64,000 nucleotides of DNA from Anaerolineaceae bacterium oral taxon 439. Lineage in GTDB: Bacteria; Chloroflexota; Anaerolineae; Anaerolineales; Anaerolineaceae. The stretch lies in NCBI GenBank assembly GCA_001717545.1, contig CP017039.1, positions 1,178,001-1,242,000 on the forward strand, given 5' to 3'. Numbering within the stretch: the first letter of the stretch is position 1; every line of letters starts with the position of its first letter. The notes beneath the pieces are model-generated. The model was given only the letters and a program-made list of their open reading frames with translations. It searched no databases and was not told the DNA's origin. Shown here one piece after another: positions 17,109 to 26,154 of the stretch. The translations under genes were made by a program, and so were the position numbers.

Positions 17109-18401
17109 ATGGGCAATAAGTTAAGTAAGTTGGATTTTTCAAGGAAACAGTTGGTTCAATTTCTACTGATCGTTTCGAATAGTCAATTGGTATACGCGTT
17201 TATTGCGATCCGAAGTGTGCTGTATGATCCGTTCCTGGAGGCGTTGGGGGTTAATAATACTCAATTCGGCGTTCTGATGGGCTTCATTGGCTTGATAACC
17301 ACCTTTGGGAATATCGCGTTTGGATGGGTGCAGGATCGTTTCTCGACAAGGAAGGTGCTGGCGGTCAATTCGTTTGTCTACGGAATCCTGGCTTTATTTG
17401 TGGCAATTATGCCTCAGTCTCCTTTTTTCATATTGGCGATCGTATTTGTCGGATTCGGCTTTACCGGCGATGCGCTGTATTGGGCGAGCGTTTTGAAAAG
17501 CGTTCGGAACATTGCGCCAGAAACCAAGCAGGCGACGGCATTTGGAATTATGGAATTTATTCGCGGCGGGTGGGAGTTTATTACAAACGCGTTAGCTGTC
17601 GCGGTTTATACCTGGCTTGGTTATACGATTTTTGGTATGAAAGTCGCGATGTGTATCAATGCCAGTTTAACAATATTATCAGCATTAACGATATGGTTTT
17701 TTGTCCCTGAAGAGAATCTTCTTCAGACAAACGTCAGCAGCGAAAAGACAAGGCTTGCGTTTAAAGGGTTCCTGCAAGTGCTTCGGATGCCCGCTGTTTG
17801 GATGACTGGGCTTGCAGCCTCATGCGTATATGCTACATTTGCGGCAGTGAATACATATTTCGTTCCATATCTCAAAAATGTTTATCTTTTGCCGATTGCG
17901 TGGGTAAGTATCTTCGGATTGATCAATGGGTCTATTACACGCCTGACCGCCGGACCGGTCGCCGGTTTTATTTCGGATTATGCGTTCAAATCCAGCGCGC
18001 ATCTGATGAAGATTTGCTATGCGGTTTTAACCATTTTGCTGGCAGTTGCATTATTCCTTCCAAAACAGTCAAGCGTTTTTATTCCGGCTGCGATCGTGCT
18101 GATCCTGGTTTCAATAACTTGCTTCCTGATTCGAGGAGTGTATTATTCTCCAATCGGTGAAATGGGTGTCCCAAAGGAAATGGGCGCTGCTGCGATGTCG
18201 GTTGCATCGTTTATCGGTTATTCTCCTTCTTTTTGGGCTTATCCGATTTATGGGTCGGTTATCGATAGCTTCCCTTCAGCAAAGGCCTATAGTATAATTT
18301 TCATCATCTTGATTGGTTTGGCAATCTTGGGCTTTACTTTGAATTTCTTTCTTGGAAAAAAGATCCTGGAACATCGAGAATCGAATAAAGCTGGCGTTTG
18401 A
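17109..18401 (+). CDS. MFS transporter
   Basis: A 430-residue secondary carrier with about 12 hydrophobic helices in two halves. The family's loop 2-3 signature appears as GWVQDRFSTRK (compare GxLaDrxGrk), and a weaker copy in the second half follows GPVAGFISDYAF. Proline and glycine patterning and the lack of a binding-protein partner indicate a proton symporter or antiporter. It lies between the isomerase and the ABC binding protein, so it probably moves the same sugar or a product of its metabolism. An organophosphate:phosphate antiporter is one possibility. The gene is visibly AT-richer than those before 15.7 kb. Confidence 0.85.
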   Translation: MGNKLSKLDFSRKQLVQFLLIVSNSQLVYAFIAIRSVLYDPFLEALGVNNTQFGVLMGFIGLITTFGNIAFGWVQDRFSTRKVLAVNSFVYGILALFVAIMPQSPFFILAIVFVGFGFTGDALYWASVLKSVRNIAPETKQATAFGIMEFIRGGWEFITNALAVAVYTWLGYTIFGMKVAMCINASLTILSALTIWFFVPEENLLQTNVSSEKTRLAFKGFLQVLRMPAVWMTGLAASCVYATFAAVNTYFVPYLKNVYLLPIAWVSIFGLINGSITRLTAGPVAGFISDYAFKSSAHLMKICYAVLTILLAVALFLPKQSSVFIPAAIVLILVSITCFLIRGVYYSPIGEMGVPKEMGAAAMSVASFIGYSPSFWAYPIYGSVIDSFPSAKAYSIIFIILIGLAILGFTLNFFLGKKILEHRESNKAGV

Positions 18402-18463
18402 TCGAGGCCTGCGCGATCCTTTAGGAGGCAGATAATTATTAATAATATGATTTAAATTATTCG

Positions 18464-18499
18464 TATGGTCAATTGAGCTGTTCGGCTCAATTGACCATA
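18464..18499 (+). other. Perfect 15-bp hairpin in the leader of the solute-binding protein
   Basis: TATGGTCAATTGAGC (18464-18478) and its exact reverse complement (18485-18499) enclose the six-base loop TGTTCG. No T-run follows, so it is not an intrinsic terminator. It lies 30 bases before the binding-protein ATG and about 60 after the MFS stop, the position of a processing or mRNA-stabilising element. Confidence 0.7.
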
Positions 18500-18529
18500 T
18501 CTGTGTTTCAGGTGAAAAAGGGGATAAAG

Positions 18530-19630
18530 ATGAAAAAAAGGATTTTTCCGATATGCTTTATGGTTGTATCTTGTTTTCTTATAGGCGCGTGTAAATCGGG
18601 CAGGCCAGATTCTCAAGAAGTTGATCTGACTTCCGTTCCGTTGGCGACGATCATCCAAAACGCCCAGGAGGAAGGTATTATCGAGAGTGTTGGGATGCCG
18701 TCTAACTGGGCCAATTGGGGCGCAAGTTGGCTTGCGATGGAACGTAAATATGGGATTAATCATAATGATATAGATTTATCTTCTTCTGAGGAATTATCGA
18801 CGTTTGAGGTTGAAAAGAATAGCCCTACGAAGGATATTGGCGATGTCGGATATTCCTTTGGAAAGATTGCGATTGAAAAAGATCTCGTTCAGCCTTATAA
18901 AGCTTCTGTTTGGGAGTCTATTCCTGCTTGGGCGAAAGATCCGCAGGGCCGATGGGTCGTATCCTATACGGGCACGATCTCGTTAATAACCAATACGAAA
19001 TTGGTGGAAGACGCTCCTCGACAATGGGCAGATATCTTAGACGGCGATTATAAAATCACGCCGGGGGATGTGGTGCGCGGCGCATCCTCGCAAATGGCTG
19101 TTCTCAGTGCGGCTTTAGCGTTTGGCGGAAGCCTGGAGAATGTTCAACCTGGAATTGATTTCTTTGTCAATTTAGCGAAAGAAGGGCGGATCGATCCAGG
19201 AGAAATTTCGGAAGGCCGGATGGCGAAGGGGGAGGTTGCTGTCGGGCTTCATTTTGATTTCGCTGGGCTCTCCTGGCGTGAATCGATTGGCGAAATCAAT
19301 CCTGATTTAATAGTCGAAACGCATATTCCTCAGGATGGGGCTGTGCAAAGCGGGTATTGCCTGATTATAAATAAATATGCGCCGCATCCGTACGCTGCTG
19401 CTTTAGCTGTAGAGTATATGTTAAGCGACGAGGGTCAAATTGATCGGGCGAATGGTTTTGCGAGGCCAATCCGCTCCGACGTGAAAATACCTGATGAGAT
19501 TCAGGCGAAATTAATTCCTGACGTAGAGTATCAGAACGTGTATACGAGCTCTGATATCGACGCGATCAATAAAGCATGCAGCGAAATTTCAAGATTGTGG
19601 GAAGAAGAGGTTATTCCGAATATGAAATAA
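18530..19630 (+). CDS. ABC transporter solute-binding lipoprotein, ferric/polyamine type
   Basis: The 366-residue extracytoplasmic receptor of the importer encoded by the next three genes. The start at 18530 has a purine-rich AAGGGG motif before it and gives a lipoprotein signal: basic start, hydrophobic stretch and lipobox IGAC with the lipidated residue at Cys21. The mature part is a type II binding protein of the family that includes Fe3+, spermidine, thiamine and phosphonate binders, recognisable from SYTGTISLITNTKL and the C-terminal YMLSDEGQ region. In related AfuA the ligand is a hexose phosphate, which would suit the isomerase and DeoR neighbours. That is inference. Confidence 0.85.
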   Translation: MKKRIFPICFMVVSCFLIGACKSGRPDSQEVDLTSVPLATIIQNAQEEGIIESVGMPSNWANWGASWLAMERKYGINHNDIDLSSSEELSTFEVEKNSPTKDIGDVGYSFGKIAIEKDLVQPYKASVWESIPAWAKDPQGRWVVSYTGTISLITNTKLVEDAPRQWADILDGDYKITPGDVVRGASSQMAVLSAALAFGGSLENVQPGIDFFVNLAKEGRIDPGEISEGRMAKGEVAVGLHFDFAGLSWRESIGEINPDLIVETHIPQDGAVQSGYCLIINKYAPHPYAAALAVEYMLSDEGQIDRANGFARPIRSDVKIPDEIQAKLIPDVEYQNVYTSSDIDAINKACSEISRLWEEEVIPNMK

Positions 19631-19648
19631 TCTCCGGAGTAAATGATC

Positions 19649-20533
19649 ATGTTTGGCATACTGCGTCAGGTAAACGAAAAAGGCAGAAGACTGGTTTTCA
19701 GATATAAAAGCGCGATTCCGTTTTTTGTGATTGTGCTTTTCTTTGAAGTCATTCCGATCGTGAATATGATTTCGCGTAGCTTTCTGAGCTCAGGAATGCG
19801 ATTTACGTTGGATAATTACATTCTTATTTTTACTAAAGCCGTTTACCTTGTCGCGATCCGGAACAGTCTTTTCTTGTCGTTTGTCTCTTCATTCTTTGGG
19901 CTGATCATTTCTCTCGCGACCGCGCTATCGATTCCATTCTTATCGGATCGACATCAAAAAATTTTTCTGTCGATGCTGAATATGCTTTCAAATTTTGCCG
20001 GGTTACCATTGGCTTTTGCGTTTATTATCATCTTAGGGAGTTCTGGGGTGCTAATTCTTACGGCGAAGGCGATAGGATTTTCTTTTCTTGCTGATTTCCG
20101 ACTTTATACGATACAAGGTCTCGCTATCGTCTATATTTATTTCCAAATACCATTAGGCATTTTGCTGCTATTGCCGGCGATGGACAGTATAAAGAGGGAA
20201 TGGAAAGAAGCCGCTTACCTCCTGAAAGCCAATTCGTTTCAGTTTTGGCTTCGAGTTGGTGTGCCTGTCTTAATGCCCAGTTTGATCGGAACTTTTTCAA
20301 CGTTGTTTGCGAATGCGCTTGCGGCTTACGCTACCGCATACTTGTTGGTCGTGACAAACGTTCCGCTGTTGCCAATCCAAATTGCGAGCATGTATGTGGG
20401 GGACATGCGGCAGCGGCCTGAATTGGGATCGGCCCTTTCAATTACATTACTTTTGATTATGTTGATTGTGACCGCTCTATCGAACCTATTGACAAGGCGA
20501 TGTGAAAAGTATCTGATTCGAAAGGACAATTGA
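19649..20533 (+). CDS. ABC transporter permease (ferric/polyamine type), first subunit
   Basis: A 294-residue inner-membrane permease of the binding-protein-dependent superfamily, with six or seven hydrophobic segments. The cytoplasmic EAA loop that docks on the ATPase is seen as EWKEAAYLLKANSFQFWLRV. I chose the ATG at 19649 because GGAG (19636-19639) is nine bases before it; the ATG at 19643 is in the same frame but only three bases from that motif. The stop overlaps the start region of the second permease. It should form a heterodimer with that protein. Confidence 0.88.
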   Translation: MFGILRQVNEKGRRLVFRYKSAIPFFVIVLFFEVIPIVNMISRSFLSSGMRFTLDNYILIFTKAVYLVAIRNSLFLSFVSSFFGLIISLATALSIPFLSDRHQKIFLSMLNMLSNFAGLPLAFAFIIILGSSGVLILTAKAIGFSFLADFRLYTIQGLAIVYIYFQIPLGILLLLPAMDSIKREWKEAAYLLKANSFQFWLRVGVPVLMPSLIGTFSTLFANALAAYATAYLLVVTNVPLLPIQIASMYVGDMRQRPELGSALSITLLLIMLIVTALSNLLTRRCEKYLIRKDN

Positions 20534-20535
20534 GT

Positions 20536-21330
20536 ATGAGAAAAGCTTTAGCGTATATTTGGATACTCATTGTTTCCATCATTCTGATCTGTCCTTTACT
20601 TTTGACTTTTGTGTATTCTTTCAGCCAGAGTTGGGATTCAATTTTTCCAGGAAAATTTACACTTCTTTTCTACCAAACCATTTTTAACGATCCAACTTTT
20701 ATTCCTTCTGTGCTCAGGGGTTTTATTATCAGCTTTATTCCTATATTACTGATGAATATAGCTGTAGTCTTTCCTCTTTATTATTCGATTATTTACAGTT
20801 CGGTATTAGAGCGAATCCTGCAAGTTTTATGTATCTTACCCTATTCAGTTCAAGGGGTTATTTTAGCAACATCAATTCTTGGGCTTTATTCAGGCTTTGG
20901 TTTATTTCTGTCGAATCGAATTCTTTTGTTAACTCTGGCTTACTGTATTATTATTCTTCCGTATATTTATCAATCAATTCGGAACGCTTTCTACACGGTA
21001 AACCTTAAAAGATTAGTAGAGGCTGGAGAAATTTTAGGCGCAACAAAATTGGAAATTTTATTTAAAATCATATTTCCTTCATTAAAACCTGGGTTGCTCA
21101 TTTCAACGTTGCTGTCAATGGCTCTGATTTTTGGAGATTTTTCAATTATTAAAATCATAGCGGGAAATCAATATCAAACCGCCCAGATGTATTTACATAA
21201 TACGCGAAATATGCCCAACCAGATTGCGAGCGCAATTGTTGTGATTATGTTTTCGATAACGTTCATAATTTCAAATGCAATATTGGCACTTAGAAAAGAC
21301 AATCGGGCTTCGATTGGCAGGGGAATGTAG
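20536..21330 (+). CDS. ABC transporter permease (ferric/polyamine type), second subunit
   Basis: A 264-residue permease with six hydrophobic helices. The EAA loop reads EAGEILGATKLEILFKI. AAAGGA at 20521-20526 lies nine bases before the ATG at 20536, favouring that start over an in-frame TTG at 20530. The start follows the stop of the first permease by two bases. Codon use is the most AT-rich of the operon, with many TTA and ATT codons. Confidence 0.88.
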   Translation: MRKALAYIWILIVSIILICPLLLTFVYSFSQSWDSIFPGKFTLLFYQTIFNDPTFIPSVLRGFIISFIPILLMNIAVVFPLYYSIIYSSVLERILQVLCILPYSVQGVILATSILGLYSGFGLFLSNRILLLTLAYCIIILPYIYQSIRNAFYTVNLKRLVEAGEILGATKLEILFKIIFPSLKPGLLISTLLSMALIFGDFSIIKIIAGNQYQTAQMYLHNTRNMPNQIASAIVVIMFSITFIISNAILALRKDNRASIGRGM

Positions 21331-21331
21331 A

Positions 21332-22360
21332 ATGAATTATATCGAAATTGAAGACTTGAAGAAATATTACGGTCAGAATAAGGTGTTGGATGGGATAAAC
21401 ATTTCGGTTCCAGAGGGAAAATTAATTTCCTTCTTAGGCCCTTCTGGTTGTGGAAAGAGTACTTTATTGCGCTGTGTTGCAGGGCTGGAGAAAGTATCCG
21501 GCGGAAAAATTTTCCTGGATGGTATAGATATTACTGATGCCGCTATTCAGCAGCGGGATGTCGGCATGGTTTTTCAGCATTACAGCTTATTCCCAAATCT
21601 GACAGTTGCAGGAAATATTGGGTTTGGTCTGAAAATAAAACGTGTTGAGACGAGGATTATCGAAAAAGAAGTTGATTATATTCTGGATATGGTTGGATTG
21701 CAACATAAAAAAAACCAATATCCTGCTTTTCTTTCTGGCGGTGAACAGCAAAGGGTTGCTTTGGCGCGTGCGTTGATCATGAAGCCAAAGGTCTTGTTGT
21801 TGGACGAACCTTTAAGCGCGCTTGACGCGCTTTTGCGACGCACCTTGCAGGCTGAAATCCGCAGGATTCAGCGCCAGCTGCGGATTACGACCCTGTTTGT
21901 GACGCATGATCAAAATGAAGCGATGGCGATTAGCGACTTGATTTATTTGGTTAATAGAGGAAGGATTGAACGATTTGGCTCTCCAATTGAAGTGTATATG
22001 TCTCCAGAGACTGAGTTCGCGGCCAGATTTATTGGGAGCTATAACTTGCTTTCTTCTGAGGATTTTTTTGATCTGACGCAATGCAGATTGGATGCGCCTT
22101 ATATTGCTTTCCGTCCTGAAATTATCAGAATTTTGAATTCGGATATGGATCGTTGTTGTTATCATTTCACGGCGGTGGTTAAAGACGTTTCTATTCATGG
22201 CAATTTCATTCGATACAAGCTTCTGTCAACAGATATTGAGGTTTTGATGGACAGTTTGTGTGATCTGGATGTATCTTTAGTCGCTGGCGCTTCTTATACG
22301 TTTGGACTTCGAAATGAGGATGTATTAAAGATCCAAGGGGAAGGGCAAAATTTAGTATGA
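21332..22360 (+). CDS. ABC transporter ATPase (PotA/FbpC-like) with C-terminal regulatory domain
   Basis: The 342-residue ATPase that energises the importer. Walker A is GPSGCGKS (residues 36-43), the signature is LSGGEQQRVALARAL and Walker B is VLLLDEPLSALDALLR, followed by the switch histidine in VTHDQ. The final 100 residues form a TOBE-like domain as in PotA, FbpC and UgpC. The start follows the permease stop by one base; the open frame extends upstream to 21275 but overlaps the permease and lacks a better ribosome-binding site. The last four bases overlap the start of the DeoR gene. Confidence 0.92.
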   Translation: MNYIEIEDLKKYYGQNKVLDGINISVPEGKLISFLGPSGCGKSTLLRCVAGLEKVSGGKIFLDGIDITDAAIQQRDVGMVFQHYSLFPNLTVAGNIGFGLKIKRVETRIIEKEVDYILDMVGLQHKKNQYPAFLSGGEQQRVALARALIMKPKVLLLDEPLSALDALLRRTLQAEIRRIQRQLRITTLFVTHDQNEAMAISDLIYLVNRGRIERFGSPIEVYMSPETEFAARFIGSYNLLSSEDFFDLTQCRLDAPYIAFRPEIIRILNSDMDRCCYHFTAVVKDVSIHGNFIRYKLLSTDIEVLMDSLCDLDVSLVAGASYTFGLRNEDVLKIQGEGQNLV

Positions 22361-23133
22361 TGAATTATATTCAAACTGAACGGATTAACGATATCGAACG
22401 ATTAATTCAGCAGCAAAGCATTATAAAAATTTCAGATCTTGCGAAAAAATTTAATGTATCTTCGGAAACGATTCGGCGTGACCTGAGCGAGCTTGAAAAT
22501 CGCGGCGTCTTGCGACGCGTTCATGGCGGTGCAGTCAAGATGAATCAGTTGGCTGAAGAGGTTCCGTTTCAATCTCGCCAGGTTATTCATTTGGCGGAAA
22601 AAGGTGTTATTGCTTGTGCTGTTGCGGATTTAGTATCCGATGGAGATTCATTAATTCTTGATGTCGGGACAACGGTGCAGGAGGTTGCTAAACGCCTGGT
22701 GGAGAAGAGCGATTTATTTGTTGTTACGAATTCTTCTGTTGTTGCAGGAATCTTATCTCCGAATAAAAGTCATAAAATCGTGCTGTTAGGCGGCGAACTT
22801 CGTGCAGACGAACTGTCTACGCATGGGCCAATTGCGATCGAGCAGGTCCGGCGCTTTATAGCGAACAAGGCGATTTTAGGGGCTGGCGGCATAACGGAAG
22901 AGGCGATTACAGATTTTCATTTTGAACAGGCTCTGCTGCGTCGTGAGATGATTTGCCGAAGTAAGGAAACTGTTTTTGCGATTGATTCGAGTAAATTTGG
23001 CGCGACCGCGCTGCATCAAATCTGCAAACCGTCTGAGATAAATTTGATTGTTACGGATCGCGGCGTGAAGGATAACGAGTTCGGGATGAATTTAAGCGCG
23101 TTTCCGCTCATGATTGCTGAGGGAAGATCCTGA
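22357..23133 (+). CDS. DeoR-family transcriptional repressor
   Basis: A 258-residue sugar-operon regulator. The N-terminal winged helix (about residues 6-57) contains the signature SSETIRRDLSELENRGVLRRVHGGAV. The C-terminal sugar-phosphate sensor domain of the DeoR/ribose-isomerase-like fold has ILDVGTTV and LGAGGIT motifs. Regulators of this family usually release DNA on binding a phosphorylated sugar, which supports a phosphosugar pathway for the operon. It is the last gene and overlaps the ATPase gene by four bases, so it is co-transcribed and probably autoregulated through the promoter at 16033. Confidence 0.93.
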   Translation: MMNYIQTERINDIERLIQQQSIIKISDLAKKFNVSSETIRRDLSELENRGVLRRVHGGAVKMNQLAEEVPFQSRQVIHLAEKGVIACAVADLVSDGDSLILDVGTTVQEVAKRLVEKSDLFVVTNSSVVAGILSPNKSHKIVLLGGELRADELSTHGPIAIEQVRRFIANKAILGAGGITEEAITDFHFEQALLRREMICRSKETVFAIDSSKFGATALHQICKPSEINLIVTDRGVKDNEFGMNLSAFPLMIAEGRS

Positions 23134-23173
23134 TCGTGCGTCTGTCAAAACAGCCATAATTTAAATAAAAAAG

Positions 23174-23245
23174 AGCGGGAGACCGGATTCGAACCGGCGC
23201 GTGTTAGCTTGGAAGGCTAATGCCTTACCACTTGGCGACTCCCGC
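23174..23245 (-). tRNA. tRNA-Gly (anticodon TCC)
   Basis: A complete cloverleaf on the minus strand. The acceptor GCGGGAG pairs with CTCCCGC, followed by one discriminator base. The anticodon stem-loop is TTAGC-CTTCCAA-GCTAA with anticodon TCC (reads GGA). The T arm is GCCGG-TTCGAAT-CCGGT. CCA is not encoded. A T-run follows the 3' end. The 3' end faces the AT-rich island, the usual polarity for integration at a tRNA gene. Confidence 0.97.
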
Positions 23246-23260
23246 TTAAGAACAAATCAG

Positions 23261-23288
23261 ATTATATCAGACTCCGGAAAAATTGCAA
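23261..23288 (-). promoter_or_regulatory. Promoter of tRNA-Gly
   Basis: On the minus strand TTGCAA (23283-23288) and a perfect TATAAT (23261-23266) are 16 bases apart, with the tRNA starting about 15 bases downstream of the -10. Confidence 0.7.
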
Positions 23289-23607
23289 AATCAGACAGAA
23301 GCGGAAAACGAATTCGCAGATTTCCGCTTAGCCGGCGCAAATGCATTATAATTATTTATCTCACGTACAATCGCATATCCGTTCGCATGAAAGGGGCTCG
23401 TCAGCATGAACAAGTTTCCATTTAAGATAGAATCTGAAGCCTTATCCGCCTGTTGCCGCATGTTCGCGCAGCAGCTTCCTTCCTAAACCGAAGCGTTCGC
23501 AGAAATTCTCTCCATCGCGGAAAAACTGAGCGCAGGCGAATCGGCCGGCTTGGGTTTTTAAACCAGAAATGCCCCATCGGGCATTCGAATTACAACCTCG
23601 ATCTTCG
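23289..23607. other. Intergenic stretch between tRNA-Gly and the DUF1275 gene
   Basis: AAGCGGAAA (23299-23307) and TTTCCGCTT (23321-23329) form a nine-base stem with a 13-base loop. On the minus strand it is followed after a few bases by a short T stretch, so it may terminate guaA-DUF1275 transcripts before the tRNA. The remaining 280 bases contain open frames in both directions without ribosome-binding sites or recognisable products; I see no gene. Confidence 0.4.
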
Positions 23608-24306
23608 CTATTTCTCTCGCTTCGCCTTTCGCGGCAGCGCCAGCAGTATAAAGCAGGATAAAAGCATGCCGCAAACGGCAAAAATTGCGAATTGCGGGGG
23701 AAACCACTGCGCAACGGAAACGACGCTTCCCAGTCCTGCCCCAACGAAGAAGACGACCGTAATCAGGAAATATTGCCATGCCTGATCCAGGGCGCTCCGC
23801 TCCCGCGTCCGGAGATAGACGCTGAATGCTTCCATCCCGCTGCGGACGTTCCCGATACACATCGTACTCGCGTATGTATAACCGTTAACATTTCGAAATG
23901 TCTGAACCTGCATTGCGCAGGAGAACGAGGTCAGAACATTGGCGACCGGGTTAAAAAAATCGCTGACAGGAAGGAGCCCGACGATCGCCAGCAAACAGAT
24001 TTTGGTTGCGAGAACGATATGGCGCCAGTCGAAGGATCCGTCGGAACGGCTATGGGCGTGGATCTGGTCCGCGACGATAACGCCGAATCCGAACGCAATA
24101 ATCGGAAAAAGGTAACGGACCGCGCCGCTGAAATCCCCTGTGAAAAAATGGTGCCCCATGAGAACGAAATTCCCGGTCAGCGCGTTCGCGAAAACTTTTC
24201 CTCTCACGAAATATGAATACGCATCCTGAAATCCGCCGGCGAGCGTCAGCGGGATCATGACAGCGGTCGTATCCGATCGCGGAAGATGCGGCTGGCTTTT
24301 TGTCAT
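23608..24306 (-). CDS. DUF1275 (YoaK-like) membrane protein
   Basis: A 232-residue integral membrane protein with about six hydrophobic segments. The family pattern is clear: LTLAGGFQDAYSYFVRGKVFANALTGN is spread over the first helices (an AGxxDa.s.l..g.vF....TGN consensus), later NVNGYTYASTMCIGNVRSG. I placed the start at the ATG 24306, which follows guaA's stop by 34 bases and has a purine-rich GAGAAA before it; the longer open frame overlaps guaA. Family members are membrane proteins of unknown transport function. Co-transcription with guaA is likely. Confidence 0.85.
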   Translation of the reverse strand: MTKSQPHLPRSDTTAVMIPLTLAGGFQDAYSYFVRGKVFANALTGNFVLMGHHFFTGDFSGAVRYLFPIIAFGFGVIVADQIHAHSRSDGSFDWRHIVLATKICLLAIVGLLPVSDFFNPVANVLTSFSCAMQVQTFRNVNGYTYASTMCIGNVRSGMEAFSVYLRTRERSALDQAWQYFLITVVFFVGAGLGSVVSVAQWFPPQFAIFAVCGMLLSCFILLALPRKAKREK

Positions 24307-24340
24307 TTTCTCGTTGCGTTCATGCGTTCGCTGTCGACCG

Positions 24341-25867
24341 CTATTCCCACTCGATCGTCGCGGGCGGTTTCCCTGAGATATCGTAAACGACCCGTCCGGC
24401 TCCGCTGACTTCGTTCGAAATACGCGCTGAAATTTTCGCAAGAACGCGATGCGGAAGCTGCGCATATTCGGCGGTCATGAAATCGGTCGTATAGATTGCG
24501 CGGACGCCGATTACGTAATCATGCGCCCGTTCGTCGCCGACGACGCCGACCGAACGGATCCCAGGGAGGACGGCGAAATACTGATCCGGTTTTTTCTTTA
24601 ATTTTCCGATTTCTTCCCGGACGATCGCGTCGGATTCGCGAAGGATGCTGAGTTTTTCCCCGGTAATTTCGCCGATGACGCGGACGGCGAGACCGGGGCC
24701 TGGGAACGGCTGACGGTCGACGAGGTCGTCGGGCAGCCCGAGGCTTCGGCCGATCGCTCGGACTTCATCTTTAAACAGGCCGCGGAGCGGTTCGATCAGG
24801 CCTTCGAATCCGATATTTTTGGGGAGACCGCCGACGTTATGATGGCTCTTGATTGTCGCGGCGCTTGCGTCCCCCGATTCGATAACGTCAGGGTAGATCG
24901 TTCCCTGCGCGAGGAAGGGGATCTTTCCGAGTTCTTTCGCTGCGTCTTCGAAGACGCGAATAAACGTTTCGCCGATCGTTTTGCGTTTGCGTTCGGGATC
25001 GCTGACGCCGGAGAGCGCGTTCAGGAAACGGTCCTGCGCGTTGATCCGGACGAAGTCGATATCGCGTTTCGTGAAAACGGCCTCGATTTCGTCGCCCTCG
25101 TTTTTCCGCATGAGGCCATGATCCACGAAGACGCAGGTCAGCTTATTCGGTAGGGCTTTCGCGATCAGCGCGGCGCAGACCGACGAATCGACGCCGCCGG
25201 ACAGCGCTAAAAGGACGCGGTTTCCGCCGACGCGGGCGCGGATTTCGGAAATCGCGCTATCGATAACGTCGTCCGTATTATAGTCGCCCGTCAGTTCGCA
25301 GACGTCGAACAGGAAGTTTCGAAAGATTTCCGTACCGTGCTGCGAATGCTTGACCTCAGGATGGAACTGGACGCCGTAAAGCTTCCGGCGATCGTCGGCG
25401 ATCGCGGCGATTGGGCAGCGGCTGGTCGCGGCGGTTACGCTGAATCCGTCGGGAGCGGCGGTCACGGCGTCAAAATGGCTCATCAGCGTCTTCATTCTCG
25501 CCGGCATGTTCCGGAAGAGGGTTGATTCAGTCAGCGACGCCATGGCAATCCCGTATTCGCCGCCTTTTTTAGCCGGTTCGACTTTTCCGCCGAGAACGCA
25601 GCTCATGAGCTGCATCCCGTAGCAGATCCCCAGTACCGGGATCCCAAGCTCGAATATTTCGCGGCTCGTCGTCGGCGATCCGTCTTTATAAACGCTTTTC
25701 GGTCCGCCCGTCAGCACGATCCCGCGCGGAGCGATCGCCCTGATTTCCGCCGCGGTCAGGCTCCCCGGCCTGATCATTGCGTAAACGCCCAGCTTACGAA
25801 TCTGCGACGCGATGAGTTCCTTGTACTGCCCGCCGAAATCGAGAACTAAAACCGTTTGATTCTTCAT
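24341..25867 (-). CDS. guaA: GMP synthase (glutamine-hydrolysing)
   Basis: Converts XMP to GMP with ATP and glutamine, the last step of guanine nucleotide synthesis. The 508-residue protein has an N-terminal glutaminase with nucleophile Cys82 (GICYGMQ) and the His/Glu pair in QFHPEV. The ATP-pyrophosphatase domain follows with the SGGVDSS loop near residue 230. The C-terminal dimerisation domain contains RQPFPGPGLAVR and ends PPATIEWE, the canonical terminus. It is the first gene of a unit with the DUF1275 gene. No purine riboswitch is apparent upstream. Confidence 0.98.
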   Translation of the reverse strand: MKNQTVLVLDFGGQYKELIASQIRKLGVYAMIRPGSLTAAEIRAIAPRGIVLTGGPKSVYKDGSPTTSREIFELGIPVLGICYGMQLMSCVLGGKVEPAKKGGEYGIAMASLTESTLFRNMPARMKTLMSHFDAVTAAPDGFSVTAATSRCPIAAIADDRRKLYGVQFHPEVKHSQHGTEIFRNFLFDVCELTGDYNTDDVIDSAISEIRARVGGNRVLLALSGGVDSSVCAALIAKALPNKLTCVFVDHGLMRKNEGDEIEAVFTKRDIDFVRINAQDRFLNALSGVSDPERKRKTIGETFIRVFEDAAKELGKIPFLAQGTIYPDVIESGDASAATIKSHHNVGGLPKNIGFEGLIEPLRGLFKDEVRAIGRSLGLPDDLVDRQPFPGPGLAVRVIGEITGEKLSILRESDAIVREEIGKLKKKPDQYFAVLPGIRSVGVVGDERAHDYVIGVRAIYTTDFMTAEYAQLPHRVLAKISARISNEVSGAGRVVYDISGKPPATIEWE

Positions 25868-26154
25868 TCTTCGCCCTCCATGCTGATTATTGATTTTACC
25901 CGATCGGCGCGCTGAGGAAAAATCTTCCGTTCTATATCCGGTTTTTCAGAAACCGTCAAGAAAACGCACTTCAAAATTACGAATTTCCGCGTGATATTTC
26001 CATGATTTCCGGCCTGTTTTGCCGCGCCGGATGGCCCTGGTTTTATGACGCCGGGTATGACGGAAAGAATCTTGTTTCATCCGGCATGATTCCGTAAAAT
26101 TTTAATCGGGCTTTGAAACGTTTGATGGAGATTCAATTCAAAGGAGAAAAAAAG

